Assembly (NCBI RefSeq): GCF_020382885.2
Contig: NC_058513.1
Coordinates: 18,501,641-18,565,640 of the forward strand
Length of the DNA stretch: 64,000 nucleotides
From: Scatophagus argus
Lineage: Eukaryota; Chordata; Actinopteri; Scatophagidae
Direction of reading: 5' to 3'
A program made the translations under genes and the position numbers. Shown here piece after piece: positions 21,201 to 34,639 of this stretch. Under the pieces are notes generated by a model, which did no database searches, was not told the origin of the DNA, and worked only from the letters and a program-made list of their open reading frames with translations. The first letter of the stretch is position 1. Each line of letters begins with the position of its first letter.

Positions 21201-24200
21201 TCCAGGTCCGATGGCATGGACAGAAGCAGGACCAGGGGCAGTACTAAAGGCCCCACGCTGAAGCCTCGGCAGCCCACACAGGCAGCCGGGCCGACAGAGC
21301 CTCCCTTCATTGGAGACACTTACATGAGTGAAGACATCCTGCCACAAACAGTGAGTTCTGTCTGTGCTGCGTTCAAAGCACCTTTCAAATTATTCTGCCG
21401 TGAGATTTTCTCAATTGGACAAGGACACTGTCATCTTTTTGGTCAAACCTTTAAGTAAATCACTGCAAAATTTCCCCAGTTGATTACTTGCATCAAGAAA
21501 ATTATTTTTTTGTCTTACATGTTTTATGAAATATTATTTCTAAATATGCAAAGGTGGGATTATCTAATAAAATATGCACAAAAGTGCAAAAATGTCCCAA
21601 ACAGAAATCTGAACATTTGATAAAGTCAGATTCAAAATCCCTCTTTCACTTTTGTTGAGTCAAAGATTTTTAGAGAGAGATTTCTATCACTCCATGAAGC
21701 GGAAAACACTGTTAACAGCTTTTAAAAAATATCATTTTTTCATGTTCATATAAATCAGATTCTTAATGATATATGAACATCAGAATTGTTCAGCATGTAC
21801 ATACAAATAAAACTTGAAGGCCTTTAAAGATACATATCGTAAAATTGCATGTTTAGACTGGTGAAAATGGAGAATGAATTAATGGAGCATCAGAACACAC
21901 ACTTCTGGTTTTTGTCATGGGGCGGCTGCCACACTTGTACTGGGTGGGTCTGTTTTCCCTGTAAACGTTTCATAGAAGATCCTGCCTCCTACAGCCGGGC
22001 TCAGTTTCTCTGCCCCAACCCAAGTCCCTGAATGCGTCATCAGCATTCAGGGAGGATGAGAAATACAACATAAAAACATTACTCAAACCTGCCCCACAGT
22101 CTTTGAACGTCTCGTGGGATATTTTCCACGTGGATCTCCTTCCGTGCACATGCTGTACTCTTTTATGGTACATTTTAGCGTGGCAGCTGTTGCATGAGAG
22201 GACACACAGACTGAATAGATAACACAGTTAACGAGGAGGTAAATGTGTCCACGTCCGGGACCTTTTCATGCCTCTTTCAACATTCATGTGTGCTTCTATA
22301 TTTCAAGCATCAGCGCAGTGTCCGTGCACACTTCATGATGGATACGTCTTGTCGTTAGTGTTGCAGCCATGTAATTATGACATAACTGCCTCCAGTGAGA
22401 GTCTGGGGTCCAGTACTGTGGGACATGCGTCCCTGCTGAGTCCCAGAGTGTGGATAATACTTTGTGTGTGTGTGTGTGTGTGTGTGGTTCTGATAATGAC
22501 GTGGTTGTGTTATCTGCTTCCCACAGGCCTGCCCAGATGGCATCCAGAGTCAGGTCACAGAATCTGAATTTGGTGGGAAGTTTCTGAAGCACATTCCGGT
22601 CCTGCAGTGGGCCCAACACGTCACTCGTGACCAGCACCAGCGCCTGAGCCGGTACCCTGGAGCGCATGGCTGGGGGGGCATCGACTACAACAGTGAGGCT
22701 TTCATTTCACGTTATTTTTAAATTGTTTGCCCTCTTTTTGCTTCCATATTGTTTCTAAGTTTCATTTTATTTTGGAGTTTTAAGCTTTTCAACATTTTAG
22801 CTCTTCCTGTATTTGATTTTATTTTCAATATTTTTTATTTCATTATTTTCCCTTTCCCTTGATGAAGCGCTGAGTGAATCACATTGTTCTTGTCAGTGCT
22901 AATAAAAAAATCATGGTTATGTTTTTATGGGCTCATTATGTGTCTCAGCTACAAAAACCTGTGGTTTGTGTGGTCTCAAAGTCCTCAAGTACTTTGCTGA
23001 CTTCAGTCAAAGCAAGTCTAGAACACAATCCTCCACATCCAGGCCAGATTAAGTCTCTAATATGTGCCCTGTGTAAGTGCTGTTTGTTAGTACCCATCAG
23101 GATGAACAAGGCGGCTCCACTGTATTTCATCTTAATTAAACTGAATAAGCATCATGTGACCTCCTCACACACAGCAGAATGAAGCGCTTCACACCACTAA
23201 GACATCTGCAGTTAGCATGTGACGTAGACACCGACGACCATCTAAAGCAGATTTTGTACTCCATGTGTGTTTCCATGTGTGTCCAGACAGGAGACACATG
23301 AGTATTTTGACGGAGGGCATGTGGGCCTCGTCACAGTTAAGATGCTTATCTCGGCGACGTAACGGTAGCTTCCTGTCTGTGTGCCCACACATGAACCCTC
23401 TGGGGTTTTTGAAACCAATCAAGTTACTGAATCTGTGGGTGGATGCAATTACATCGGCACAAAAAGAAACCAAGCTTCAGCAGCTAAATCTTTTTCTCGT
23501 GATTCAGGGATTTTTGTAAAACGCTTTAAGAGTGTGTTGAATAGCTGCTGATGAGCTGTTTTTCTGTGTCAACAGCACTAGTGGAAACTCTTTCTGTCCT
23601 CAACTCTTCTGCTAACTGGCAGATGTTGGACGACTGGAAGGATCACAGAAATAAGTCGGAGTGCACCCGCTGTGCTGTGGTGGGCAACGGTGGGATCCTG
23701 AAGGGTTCAAAGAAAGGGAAGGAGATTGACGACCATCATTATGTCTTCAGGTAGATGCCGACTCGTGTTGAGGATCCCCTCCAGTCATGTACTGAGACAT
23801 GAAAATAATCCATATGCAATACTGAAAGACCTGAAGTTAGATTCTGTAAACAGTCGGAGCAGTTTGGGTCTGTGGGCCCACAAACAGCTGCTCAAGCTGC
23901 CTCTTCTCTCAATTTTGTCAAAATGAGGTTACAGCAAAAAAAAAAAAAAAAAAAAAAAACTAAATCAATGAGAAGCGGCTCTTCAGTCAGATTGTCGTGT
24001 TCTGTCATCATGTTTGTATGTTTTCATTTCTGATGGTGGACTGTGGTCTTCAGGACTAACGGGGCAATCATTAAGGGCTTCGAGGAGGACGTGGGTTCTC
24101 GGACCACCCACTACACCTTCTCCACCAACACACTGATGAACTCCATGAGAAGCTACGCAACTGTCGGGTACAGAGGACCTCCTCTGTCCAAGGTGAGGAC

Positions 24201-25795
24201 AAAAACTAACTTCCCTCTATAAAATACTAATACCACGACATGAAGAATCCAGCCTGACTCGCACTCTGCTGCTGTCCAACAGGAAACGCGATACGTTTTT
24301 CTGCCAGATCACGACCGTGACTACCTGCTGATGAAGGCTGCAGCGACACACACTCTGGTGGAGAGGGGGCCTGAGCAGGCCAAAGAGTAAGGAGACTGAT
24401 TATCATACTGATAATGACTCATGATAATGTTGTGATAACGTGTCTTCTGCATGTTTTGCTGCTCATCCTGCTGTACTTTCTCAAAATCAGCCTTTGACCT
24501 TTGGTGGGGAGTGCTGTGAGTTGTGACAGGTGTTAGTGGCTAATCTTTAACGCTTCTATACAAAGTTTTAGCGCTGTTTCTTCACTGGCTAATCTTTAAC
24601 ACTTCCAAACAGCTTCTCCAGTGTTGACATACTGTTGACATCACTGTACAGCAAACATTCAGACGCATTCACATGCTGCTGTCCGATGCTCGACAAACAC
24701 AAAACCTTTTATTTATTCCTTTTATGAGCTCTCTGTGGACTGTGTGGTCTTTGATCATGTTTTCTCCACAGTCCATCCAAGTACTTTGGAGAGGACGTGT
24801 CGGCAGACAAGTTGAAAATGTACCATCCTGATTTCATCCGTTACCTCAGAAACAGGTGAGCGCTTTATGTGCGGGGCGGCTAAAAGGAGCGAATGACGGC
24901 TCACATTTCAAAAAGCTGGAAATGAGATTAAAAGAGCAGAAACCAGAGAGAGTGTTGCTATGGGAAGTTCCCACACTGTGACTGAAGCTCTGTTTATGTG
25001 TGCACATCTTCTGCGTCACTGATATCACTGACAGTTTGGATTTATGTATGCTAAGCTTCCCGTTCTATCTTTGCGTCTCAGATTCCTTCGTTCTAATGCT
25101 CTGAACACCAGATATAAGGACATTTACCGTCCGTCTACAGGAGCTGTTATGCTGTTGGCTGCCCTGCACACTTGTGACAAGGTACAGTTAATTGTACTGC
25201 ATATTACTGTCATTCAACTGTTTACTTAACATGAGGAAAGGCTATCTGCCTCGTATCCTGTTCTCATTGTTTTGGCTCGTTGAACATCTGGCCTTGTACG
25301 TCCTCATGTCTGATACTGTGCGGCCTTGATTAGGTGCTCACAGTGAGTCACTCTGGTCTGTAGCAGTGCACTTTGGATGGAAACATCACAGCGGTTTTTG
25401 CTGTGCCAGCTGTATGATTTCTATATCAAATCACACACAGATTCAGGCCCAAAGCACATCATCTCATGTCAAAAACCTGTTTTTCAACCGTGAAAATGAG
25501 ATGGAAAAAGATTGAGGCTGATTGGGGCAAGTCATAACATGAAATAAAGGATTTCTGTGCATCCAGATGACAGGATCTGTTTTACATTCTGACTGCAGCT
25601 GTTGTGTTTCCTCTGTTGTTGAAGGTGAGTGCATATGGCTTCATGACCCCAGATTACAAGAACTACTCTGACCACTACTACGACAACAGCTACCACCCAG
25701 TGGGCTTCTTCATCAACCACGACCTGCGCATGGAAATGGCTCTATGGCAGCAGCTGCACCAGGCGAGACTCATACGCCTCTACATGCGCAAGTAA
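18298..25795 (+). CDS. st6galnac1: Alpha-N-acetylgalactosaminide alpha-2,6-sialyltransferase (ST6GALNAC1/2 type)
   Basis: Golgi type II enzyme that transfers sialic acid from CMP-sialic acid in alpha-2,6 linkage to GalNAc of mucin-type O-glycans. Exons: 18298-18440, 21014-21350, 22527-22692, 23576-23750, 24054-24192, 24283-24386, 24772-24855, 25082-25181, 25625-25795. All GT-AG, phases agree, 1419 nt, 472 aa. A short basic tail precedes one membrane anchor (about residues 7-27); exon 2 gives a Ser/Pro/Thr-rich stem; the catalytic domain follows. Sialyl motifs: L from about 248 ([30 protein letters not shown]), S at about 400-422 ([20 protein letters not shown]), motif III HYYD (433-436), VS HDLRME (His448). 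The ATG at 18298 gives a normal short tail; an in-frame ATG at 18184 would add 38 unconvincing residues. RFLRS, IYRP and DHYYD lean to ST6GALNAC1, while ST6GALNAC2 is not excluded. A poly(A) signal AATAAA lies at 26785-26790. Confidence 0.92.
18718..18921. mobile_element. Palindromic hAT-type MITE (204 bp) in sialyltransferase intron 1
   Basis: Inverted arms of about 50 bp: the left arm has TGTCAAACCGGTCCACAGGA, and the right arm has its near-perfect reverse complement ending TTTGACATGCCTG. An 8-bp duplication, GTCTAGAG, flanks it at 18710-18717 and 18922-18929. Length, CA-type ends and 8-bp duplication fit a non-autonomous hAT element. No coding capacity. Confidence 0.85.
19410..19530. repeat. 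AGT/GATA simple repeats with a teleost 'TTATTGATCC' motif
   Basis: Runs of AGTAGTAGCAGT and GATAGATAGATGG are followed by TACCTTATTGATCCTGAGGG and AAATTTAAG. This combination of GATA repeat and TTATTGATCC is a very common dispersed motif in fish genomes, probably the tail of an old retroposon. The family is not assigned. Confidence 0.55.
20735..20767. repeat. (AAAAC)n simple repeat
   Basis: About six AAAAC units in sialyltransferase intron 1. Confidence 0.85.
23936..23959. repeat. Poly(A) run of 24
   Basis: Uninterrupted A tract in sialyltransferase intron 4. There is no recognisable retroposon body beside it. Confidence 0.9.
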
Positions 25796-28700
25796 ACTCA
25801 GATCGACCAGAAATGACGTCATCCCGCCCTCGCATGAGCATTTGGAGCGTGGTTACCTGAAAAATGACGACTCCGCCTGCCTGGTCTCAGAATGACACTT
25901 CATGACTCTCTGAACTGAGAGAAAGTAGCAAAGGTTGGAGAGAACAAGAACTTCTTTAAAAGACATTTCCTCTGATTGTTCAGGATGGAGATTTGTTTTT
26001 ATTTATCAGAATTTTATTTTTCTTTCTCCCAGAGACCATGTCTTGGTAATTTGTGAAAATAGGTCCAGACATGTTGTTTAAAACCAGACTAAATTACATC
26101 AAGAAGATTTCTGTCAGTGTAGGCGAGTCAGTTGTCGGATGGATTGTCATCAGATTTGGTAAAACATTCAAAGTCTTCAGAGGATGAAGTTTCAGTTTGC
26201 CCAAAACTTAATGAACAAATATCAAAAACAAAAGTGCTGACATTCCCGTCAGCCTCTGCTACTTTGTTAATTTGCAAATGTTAGCATGCTAACATGGAAA
26301 CCTAAGATGGTGAATACAGTAAATATTGCACCTAAACACCAGCACTGTCATAGTTAGCATTTAACTCCAAACAATTCACCTCTGGACAATCCAGTACTTA
26401 TTTATTTCTGATTTCACTTGTTAGCAAACTGCTTCAGATTAGCAAAAGTAGCAAAGTAAGGTTATTTAAACTGAGTGACTATATGGATAGCATTGCAAGT
26501 AAGTTTACAATATTGTTGTGTGGCGGTTCTCGTTCTGCTGACGTTGTGGGAATGCAGCATTAGCTAAAAGCACCACAGTTAACACAGCTGCTGTTTGACA
26601 CAGTTCCCATAATTATCTTTTCTTCCTCTTTTTCTTACATTTGTCATAGTTCCTCTGACAGAATTGGAAAAAAAACCCCCAAAACAACAGGTTTTAGATA
26701 AATAGTCTACCACTAAGATTGTTTTTTATTGATTCTTATTTGCCACATTATTTTATTTTATTTATTTACCCTCAGAGAATTGAAAATAAACTCAAGCTTT
26801 AAAGTATTAGTATTTTAGAGGTAGAGGTTTGTTGTATTTGATGACAAAATATGAAAAAGTCACGTGCCATCCACAAGGCCAGGTGGCTATATTGCTAAAG
26901 CTGTTAGCAAGCTAATCACACAAGAATGGCAAAGTGGAACCAAAATTTCCCTTGGCTAACATGCTAACTAGACATCTGTGAGTGCTAACACATTACACAA
27001 TGTAAAAGATATCTTTAGGAATGCTCGAATCCATATTTAAATTTGATTAATGCCGCTGTTAAGGTTGAGTACAGCAACATTTAAAGGCCTACATTTTAGA
27101 GTGTAGTTACAAGCTCTTCTCTCATACTGATACTGAGTACTGATTGAGATGTTACTGAAACAAACACTCTTCATCCATTTTAGCCCAGCTGATGTGTTTT
27201 GACCTGCAAATCACCAAAGCCATGATTACTGGGATGACTTTACAGCATAGCAAACAATCACTGAGTGACTGAGTTGGAGTGGAGTTTCTTGTTGGTGTGA
27301 TACAGCATGTTGACAAGGAACAAGACTGCAATTGAGTTGGCCACTTACTTAAAATATCCCTGCCCTAAATAGACAGTGAGAGCACTGCTGGCAGTGGCCA
27401 ACGTCTATGCTGACATTTAACGTCTTCTTACAAGGGTCTGTATGTTCATTTTCCTCTGGGAGTTAACAAAAAGCTCACTGGGGCAAATATTTGAACCTGA
27501 AAGTGACTTTAGTTTAAGGGAATTAAATTATTTTTTTCTCTGTTCTTAATATTTTGAGCACACAAGTGTACTTTTGTTTTTACAAAGTGCCACGCTGTGA
27601 TGACGTGAACACTGTGTCGGCTCAGCTGGACTTTTGGTGCCTTTTACTGTGAATCGGTAGTCTGGATGGAGCGTTATGAAGGGGAAATTTCTTGACTTTT
27701 TCACAACAACGTTAACGTGGAGGTGAGCGGCTCCTCCCCGTGTTTGCCGAGGACTCATCTTGTGCAATCTGTTATCTGTTGTACTCTGTGAGCTGTGACC
27801 TTGAAGGGGGAAAATTTATTAGGCTTTATTTTTGCCGCTCATGTCAAACACGACTGACACATCGTGTGCTCAGTGACATATTACTGAAATAGATTCGTTT
27901 TTTTACTGTAGGTCTGAGGAGGGAGAAGAAAAGAAACCAAAGACACACTGCAAATCAGGGAATATTTAAACTTTTTTAATAATATCAAATTAACGCATAT
28001 TCATTTACAACTGAAATACTGGATCATATTTTTCCAAAGCGTAAGAGAAAAAGGGGAGATGTTTATAGTGCAATTCTTTTTAATTTTGACTGTATAAAGG
28101 AAAACTGTGATTTTTATCTCGTTGTGTTTTGTGATTTTTTTTCTTGCTTGATCACTGACACTTGCAGGTTCCATAGTTTTGTATAATTTTCCAGAAAGTA
28201 ATTGATATGTAATTGTAAGTTTGTAGGAAGATTCCTGGAAAGGACCATATCATTTGGTCCTAACTACAGGGAAATGGAGACCATTCAATCTGAACACTTA
28301 CCAATAATTAAATCTATTTGCTACTCTAACCCGGAGTCAACTCAGTGTGCAAAAATGTGAAATTTGAGTCCAAGCTGTTTACAGTTGAGTAAACAGAATA
28401 CAGTTTCCAGCATTTAATAATAATGATTACTTATCCCAGTTTAAATGGAGCAGATCCTTTTAAGGACATTTGTCTAGAGGTCAACAAGCTCTAACAAACT
28501 TAACGTACCAAACCAAATGATTCTTTGCCTGTTGTCAGTGACTTTGTTTTCATCAGTGACAACATGAGCGCGGACAATTCAAAAGGTCACTGCTCAGTTT
28601 CTGTTTGCTTCCTGTTAGATCGGACTGCCTTCGTGAGAATACAGTATATTCAGATGAAACCTGTGTGCCAACGCCTTCTCTGTAATTTTAGTACACGAAC

Positions 28701-28827
28701 ACACTGAGGTCAAGAGTTAATCATTAGTTTTGGAAACAACATGGGCAGCTTTGAAAGTGATGTTGATGTTTTACAAACCTTACCTTTTTTTTATTATTAT
28801 TTTACAATTTGTACTGATTGCAAAAGT
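25796..28827 (+). other. Sialyltransferase 3' UTR and downstream spacer
   Basis: AT-rich DNA without credible ORFs. AATAAA at 26785-26790 is a plausible poly(A) signal for the sialyltransferase. Beyond it I see no gene or recognisable element as far as 28827. Confidence 0.45.
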
Positions 28828-28841
28828 CCAGAAAGAAGAAA

Positions 28842-29082
28842 TCTCAAGGAAATTCAATCGAATGCAACTGGACTTAGTTATTTGTCTTTGAAGACGTTTC
28901 ACCTCTCATGCAAGAGGCTTCATCAGTTCATGTCTCATCATGAAACGTCTTCAAATCATGAACTGATGAAGCCTCTTGCATGAGAGGTGAAACGTCTTCA
29001 AAGACAAATAACTAAGTCCAGTTGCATTCGATTGAATTTCCTTGAGATAACCATGACCTGGAGGAATGAGAATATTCACAGG
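28842..29082. mobile_element. Dispersed teleost repeat in inverted (palindromic) form with 14-bp target duplication
   Basis: The left arm (from ATCTCAAGGAAATTCAATCG through AGACGTTTCACCTCTCATGC and TCATCAGTTCATG) is followed, after a short middle containing CATCATGAAACGTCTTCAAA, by its near-exact reverse complement ending TTCCTTGAGAT. A tail follows (AACCATGACCTGGAGGAATG, AGAATATTCACAGG). CCAGAAAGAAGAAA occurs on both sides (28828-28841 and 29083-29096) as a target duplication. A related single-arm copy lies at 33304-33450. The motif is very common in fish; a Penelope-like or other retroelement origin is a guess. Confidence 0.75.
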
Positions 29083-29164
29083 CCAGAAAGAAGAAAAGTA
29101 CAGGACCTCTCTGTCTTCCTCATGTTCTCTCACTGTTGTAGTAATTCTGCAGCTCTGACTGACC

Positions 29165-29823
29165 ACATGGCCTCTTGGGTTCCTTCTCAGTCTTCCTCAT
29201 GTCTGAACTCTGCGGGGCTGGGACGGAGACACATAGAACCAGATGTGCATTGAGAGATATGGTCAGGGTGGGGTCTGCATTAGGGAGCTACCGAAGCCAT
29301 GAGTCAGGCTTCACAGCGTTGCCAAAATGTCTGGCAGCAGCACATTGCATACTGCAGTCGGTGTGGGTTGGTGGCCTGCGTGACAAAGCCTTTTTCAGAG
29401 TGGGATATAAATGGATGCATGAGGGAATGGGATCAGATTATCACTCGTATGCATGAGGTGGGTTCCACTGTGCATAGTTTCCCATCAAAACATGCAAAAC
29501 TGAAAATGTCCTCGGTTTTCAAAGCTTTATTAAAAACACTGAATCTGGTATTCATAGACAAATAATTACACAGAAAGCAGCTCTCATGTCTGCATCCCTG
29601 TTCATGCCACAAAAATTCATGTGATGATCCACCTTTGTCAAACTTCAGGGAGTCACCTGCCTAAGAGTTACAAACTACTGCCCCCTAGTGGTCGGAACAA
29701 GTAACTGCACCGGAGAGGACAAAACGTGATGGAGACATAGTGTGAATAGACAGCTTCGATTATGGGCTCCTCCTCCTCCTCCTCCTCCTGCTCCTGCTCC
29801 TGCTCCTCAGAGAGGGCGGTTAC
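29165..29823 (-). pseudogene. Decayed tandem duplicate of pvalef exons 3 and 4
   Basis: Minus-strand relics in the same order as the true exons 1 kb upstream. An exon 3 relic begins after TTTACAG at 29823. It keeps ALSEEQ, where the gene has [10 protein letters not shown], but then runs into a (GAG/CAG)n expansion giving a Glu/Gln run, and the calcium-loop region has decayed. An exon 4 relic begins after CCCCGCAG at about 29209 (AGTTCAGACATG) with a small deletion that shifts the frame. Flanking intron and 3' sequence is also alike, for example CCCCTAGTGG and TGACCACATG. Fragments only, with no coding potential. Confidence 0.7.
29765..29809. repeat. (CTC)n/(CTG)n trinucleotide repeat inside the pvalef exon 3 relic
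   Basis: About eight TCC units followed by TGCTCC hexamers. On the minus strand it encodes Glu/Gln. It replaces the EF-hand-coding part of the duplicated exon. Confidence 0.85.
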
Positions 29824-30206
29824 CTGTAAATCGAGTGGTCTTTCATAGCTTGAAAAATATAACTTTCAAAGCAGAATTACACTGTTTTACAAAGTGCACA
29901 GAAACAAAGAAGAGAAAGCTGTTATGGTGATATAAATTTCTTAACTTTGTTAAGAAACAAACCTACCAATCTGTTCGTCCGTCTCTTTACACTTAGAAAT
30001 AACAATCGGTGGGACAATGTTTGAATCAAAGATTTAAGCTGTTTTTATCAAATGTTTCACAAACAGGAGGAGGAGGAGCATTCTTTAGGGAGGTTAGATC
30101 TGGTATGCAGAGCCTCTCGGTCTTCTCCTTCTCCTTTCTTTTACTCTCTCTCTCTCTCTCTCTGCAGTAACACTCTGACTTTGTACTCAGGTTGACCACA
30201 TGAGCT

Positions 30207-31364
<1,158 letters not shown>

Positions 31365-33291
31365 GTTCTCCACGTGTGTGCTGAGCTGGACACAACGTTC
31401 AGCTGTGAAATGAAAGTTTGCATGACGTCCATCTGCAAGCTGTCAGTTAATGTTCACTTTTCATCACAAGATTTTACATTCCAAATCTAAAAATTTGGAA
31501 ATTTATTTTAGAAGCATTTTTTGTTACATTTGTAGCACGTCTTTGCGAATAAATCTGATACAAAACGGAAAAGCAATTGGTAGCCCAAGTTATTTTATTC
31601 AGCCTGAGTGAAAGGATTGTATGGCCCACTCTGTCCTCACTACGCTTGGCCACAAGGGTCCACGCACGAGGCAACAACGACAACAAAAGACGAGTGGTGT
31701 GATGTACACACTTCACTTATAGCAGACTTAGCTGAGAGGATTGTTTCCACTATCATGTTTGTACATTAAAAATGAAGCTACTGGCAGCAGCCTGTTAGCT
31801 TAGCACAAAGCCTGCTGTAACAGCACTGTTTTATTGAGAGGTTATGAGAGCAGTGGTTGCCTGGCAACTGCTCCCATGGCAACGATCTCTGCCAGAAATT
31901 CATCTTTATTTATGTTTCCCAAAATGTTGAACTATTCCTTTAAAATGTCTTCTTTTCCCTCTTTCCTCTCTTTCTTTGCTTTATTTCTTCTGTACCCCCA
32001 CGCTTCTTCTCTTTCTTTCATATTTTTGATCCGTTCCTTTTTTCCTGTCCTTTTTTCTTTCCCCCGTTAATTCCTTACTTGTCTTCCTTTTCGGTATCTG
32101 AAACGAGGGTCAAAGGATGGGGGCAGTGCTGTGTGGTGCAGGTCTTGAAGCCCCCCCTTTGGGGTGTATAAATAAGATCGACTTGACTCCTTTGTCCTCT
32201 GTTCTTAACCTTTGTGCTTTTCCTGTATTTTTCCACCTCAGTTTAGCTGACTAAAGAGCTGAGGACTTGTCCATTGCAGAGCAGATGCTGATCACCCTTT
32301 GTTTACTGCTGGTGATATTTACCACATTCATTTTGTGCTTCTACTCCTCTCTTTATTCATTCCTTGGCAGACTCAGGGGTTTGTTAATCATCGCCGGTTG
32401 CCCCACTCCAGATCAATACAAGTTCAGTTCCTCTGTGAAGTGATTAGTCATAACTGTGTTACTCATGCTGATGAAGGTCACAAGGCATTTTGAGTCCACC
32501 GTCTCAGTAATGTCTAATCTCAGGGCACTCGTCGTGTTAGCATGTTAGCATTAGCACATATGGGGTGAATTAGCTGTGTACCCAGCATGCAGAGTGCAGC
32601 TGAGGCTGAAAACAGCCAGTGAAACCATTCAGCATAAAGCCCAGTATTGCTGAGCTCCTGCTGGTTGTTTCATCATTCCTCTTCTCTTCTACCCCCCCTA
32701 ATTTCACAGCATCATTTGCACTTCAAGAACTCTCTTATCAAGATGGATGTGTGCTTTTTTCCTCATTGGCCAGAGGTTATAAAGACACGCCATAGATCAA
32801 ACAACACTATTCAGCTCTCACGCTACAAATTCTACAGAGAAAGAGGCACAGATTGAACCGCAGCTTGTTTACAGCTTTGACCAATTAGCATCATGAAGTC
32901 TAATGTCTAACCCTGAAAATATTGGAAATCATTACCAGTTACAGACCAGTCACCAGGTCCATCCCATCCACCATTTAGCCCTTTTAACATATCCAGCCCA
33001 GTGCTACTCACCAGTTTCAAGGTTTCCCGGTGAAGTCGAACCTCCCCCCTCTCCCACTCTTATATACGGGAAGGATGAAGCCACCAGGGGCCTTGCACCT
33101 GTCTTGCTGTCCCCAGTGGAGCCATTCTCCATTAAGGCCTTGGCTCCTGCTCCTGCAGACAGGACTCGTCTCTCCATGTAATGGTACAAGACCCCACAGT
33201 GGGCTTGCTGATGGGGTTGAACTGCAGGTCAGCCTGAAAAGTTTGTCAGTAAATTATACAAGTCATTCCTGAACCCATTAGTGTTCGAGCT
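31365..33291. other. Upstream flank of pvalef, no gene seen
   Basis: Non-coding. Notable points are a palindromic X-box-like GTTGCCTGGCAAC at 31856-31868 with a CATGGCAAC half-site just after it, and a long pyrimidine-rich tract at about 31950-32070. No credible ORF. Confidence 0.5.
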
Positions 33292-33303
33292 TTTATGAAT
33301 AAC

Positions 33304-33450
33304 CCTGTGAATATTCTCATTCATCCAGGTCATGGTTATCTCAAGGAAATTCAATCGAATGCAACTGGACTTAGTTATTTGTCTTTGAAGACGTTTCACC
33401 TCTCATCCAAGAGGCTTCATCAGTTCATGCTCGCTTGACTAGGCTGGGAC
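33304..33450. mobile_element. Single-arm copy of the dispersed teleost repeat, 12-bp target duplication
   Basis: Shares ATCTCAAGGAAATTCAATCG, AGACGTTTCACCTCTCAT and GAGGCTTCATCAGTTCATG with the element at 28842-29082, but has only one arm, preceded by GTGAATATTCTCATTCATCC. TTTATGAATAAC flanks it at 33292-33303 and 33451-33462, so its ends are well defined. Confidence 0.75.
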
Positions 33451-33462
33451 TTTATGAATAAC

Positions 33463-34630
33463 ACAAAACAGGACATTTCCAAGTCTTCTAGGACTCCATG
33501 GGTATATTGTTGTTTCTAGGACACATTAAGTTACTCAGAAATGTCATCTTTGGACATATGAAGAGTACTGGGCACACTGTAGTAGACTGCACAGACAATT
33601 ATTATACCTGACCCTGACATCTGTAGCTACCTTTCAAAGGTGAGGAAGTGGAGGCTGAGAACCTCAGCTGTTCTAAATCTGCTCCACACGCAGCCTCAGC
33701 ACTTTGATCAGAAATCACAGTCACAGTGATGAATCACTGCAGCATCACGACAGGCAGGTAATCAGGTTTGTTTCCCGATGGCCACACGCTCACAAGGCAC
33801 AAAGCTGGCAGACAGAAACGCGGCTCTGCGGAGAAAGTCTTGTGCCTCACAGTTATATAACTCAGTTGTGCGAGCTACATGTGTGTTAAATAAGGTATGA
33901 GCAGTGAAACACTTCTGGCCGATGGCGTATAGACGAGCGATCCCACTGGCAGACGCTGCCTACAGTACTGTACAGTGCAGCCTGTGAAGCTGCCTCTGAC
34001 ATTTGTGAGAATTTCTTTTCCAGTTTCTCTGTGCAAGATGGGCTCCTTGCAGACATTATTTATAGAAGAGCAAACGTCTGCAGGCCTGTTGAAGCCTCTG
34101 ATGCTCTGAGTTTGATTCCTGCTGTGTATTGATCCACAGTATCTGAAGTCAGAATTCCTACCAGGCTGCAGTAGAGTTTAAAATCTGTTTTAGTGTTGTT
34201 TATTGAAGAGACTCTGCAGCAGAGCAGATGGGAATGACGGCGGGACAAAACAAAGCGTGAGTTCATTCTCATTGCTCCAGACAACATGTCACTGTGTTTT
34301 CAAATGTCACTTTATGGATGTCTGGATATATGAAAAGCCTTTGTCTTTTAGGGTTTTATGTGCACATCAAATACATTTTTCCCCAAATATGGTTTTCATT
34401 TTAGGTTGTTTTTATTTATTTAGGTCATTTTTATAATACTGATGTTTGTTCAAGTGTGTATTTTTCTGATCAGTTTGGTTTTAATCAATTATTTGATGCT
34501 ATGAACAGCTGCACTCTGGCTTCAAATGACATCACCAGAACAAGATGGCAGCTCTGGTATCTGGGATACTTTTGTGCAGTAGGAGGAAATGGAGATGCGT
34601 CGGCCATCTTTATTTATGTCAATGTTTTCA
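33463..34630. other. Intergenic DNA, nothing recognised
   Basis: No exon-like ORF, no clear repeat boundary and no RNA gene seen by eye. Confidence 0.5.
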
Positions 34631-34639
34631 ACATGACAG

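Noticed and set aside
20769..21458. 229-codon plus-strand ORF
   Set aside because: Only 21014-21350 is exon 2 of the sialyltransferase. The rest is intron read in the same frame.
28741..29166. The same peptide (SLKTFHLSCKRLHQF) encoded on both strands
   Set aside because: This is a result of the DNA palindrome in the dispersed repeat, not a protein-coding duplicate.
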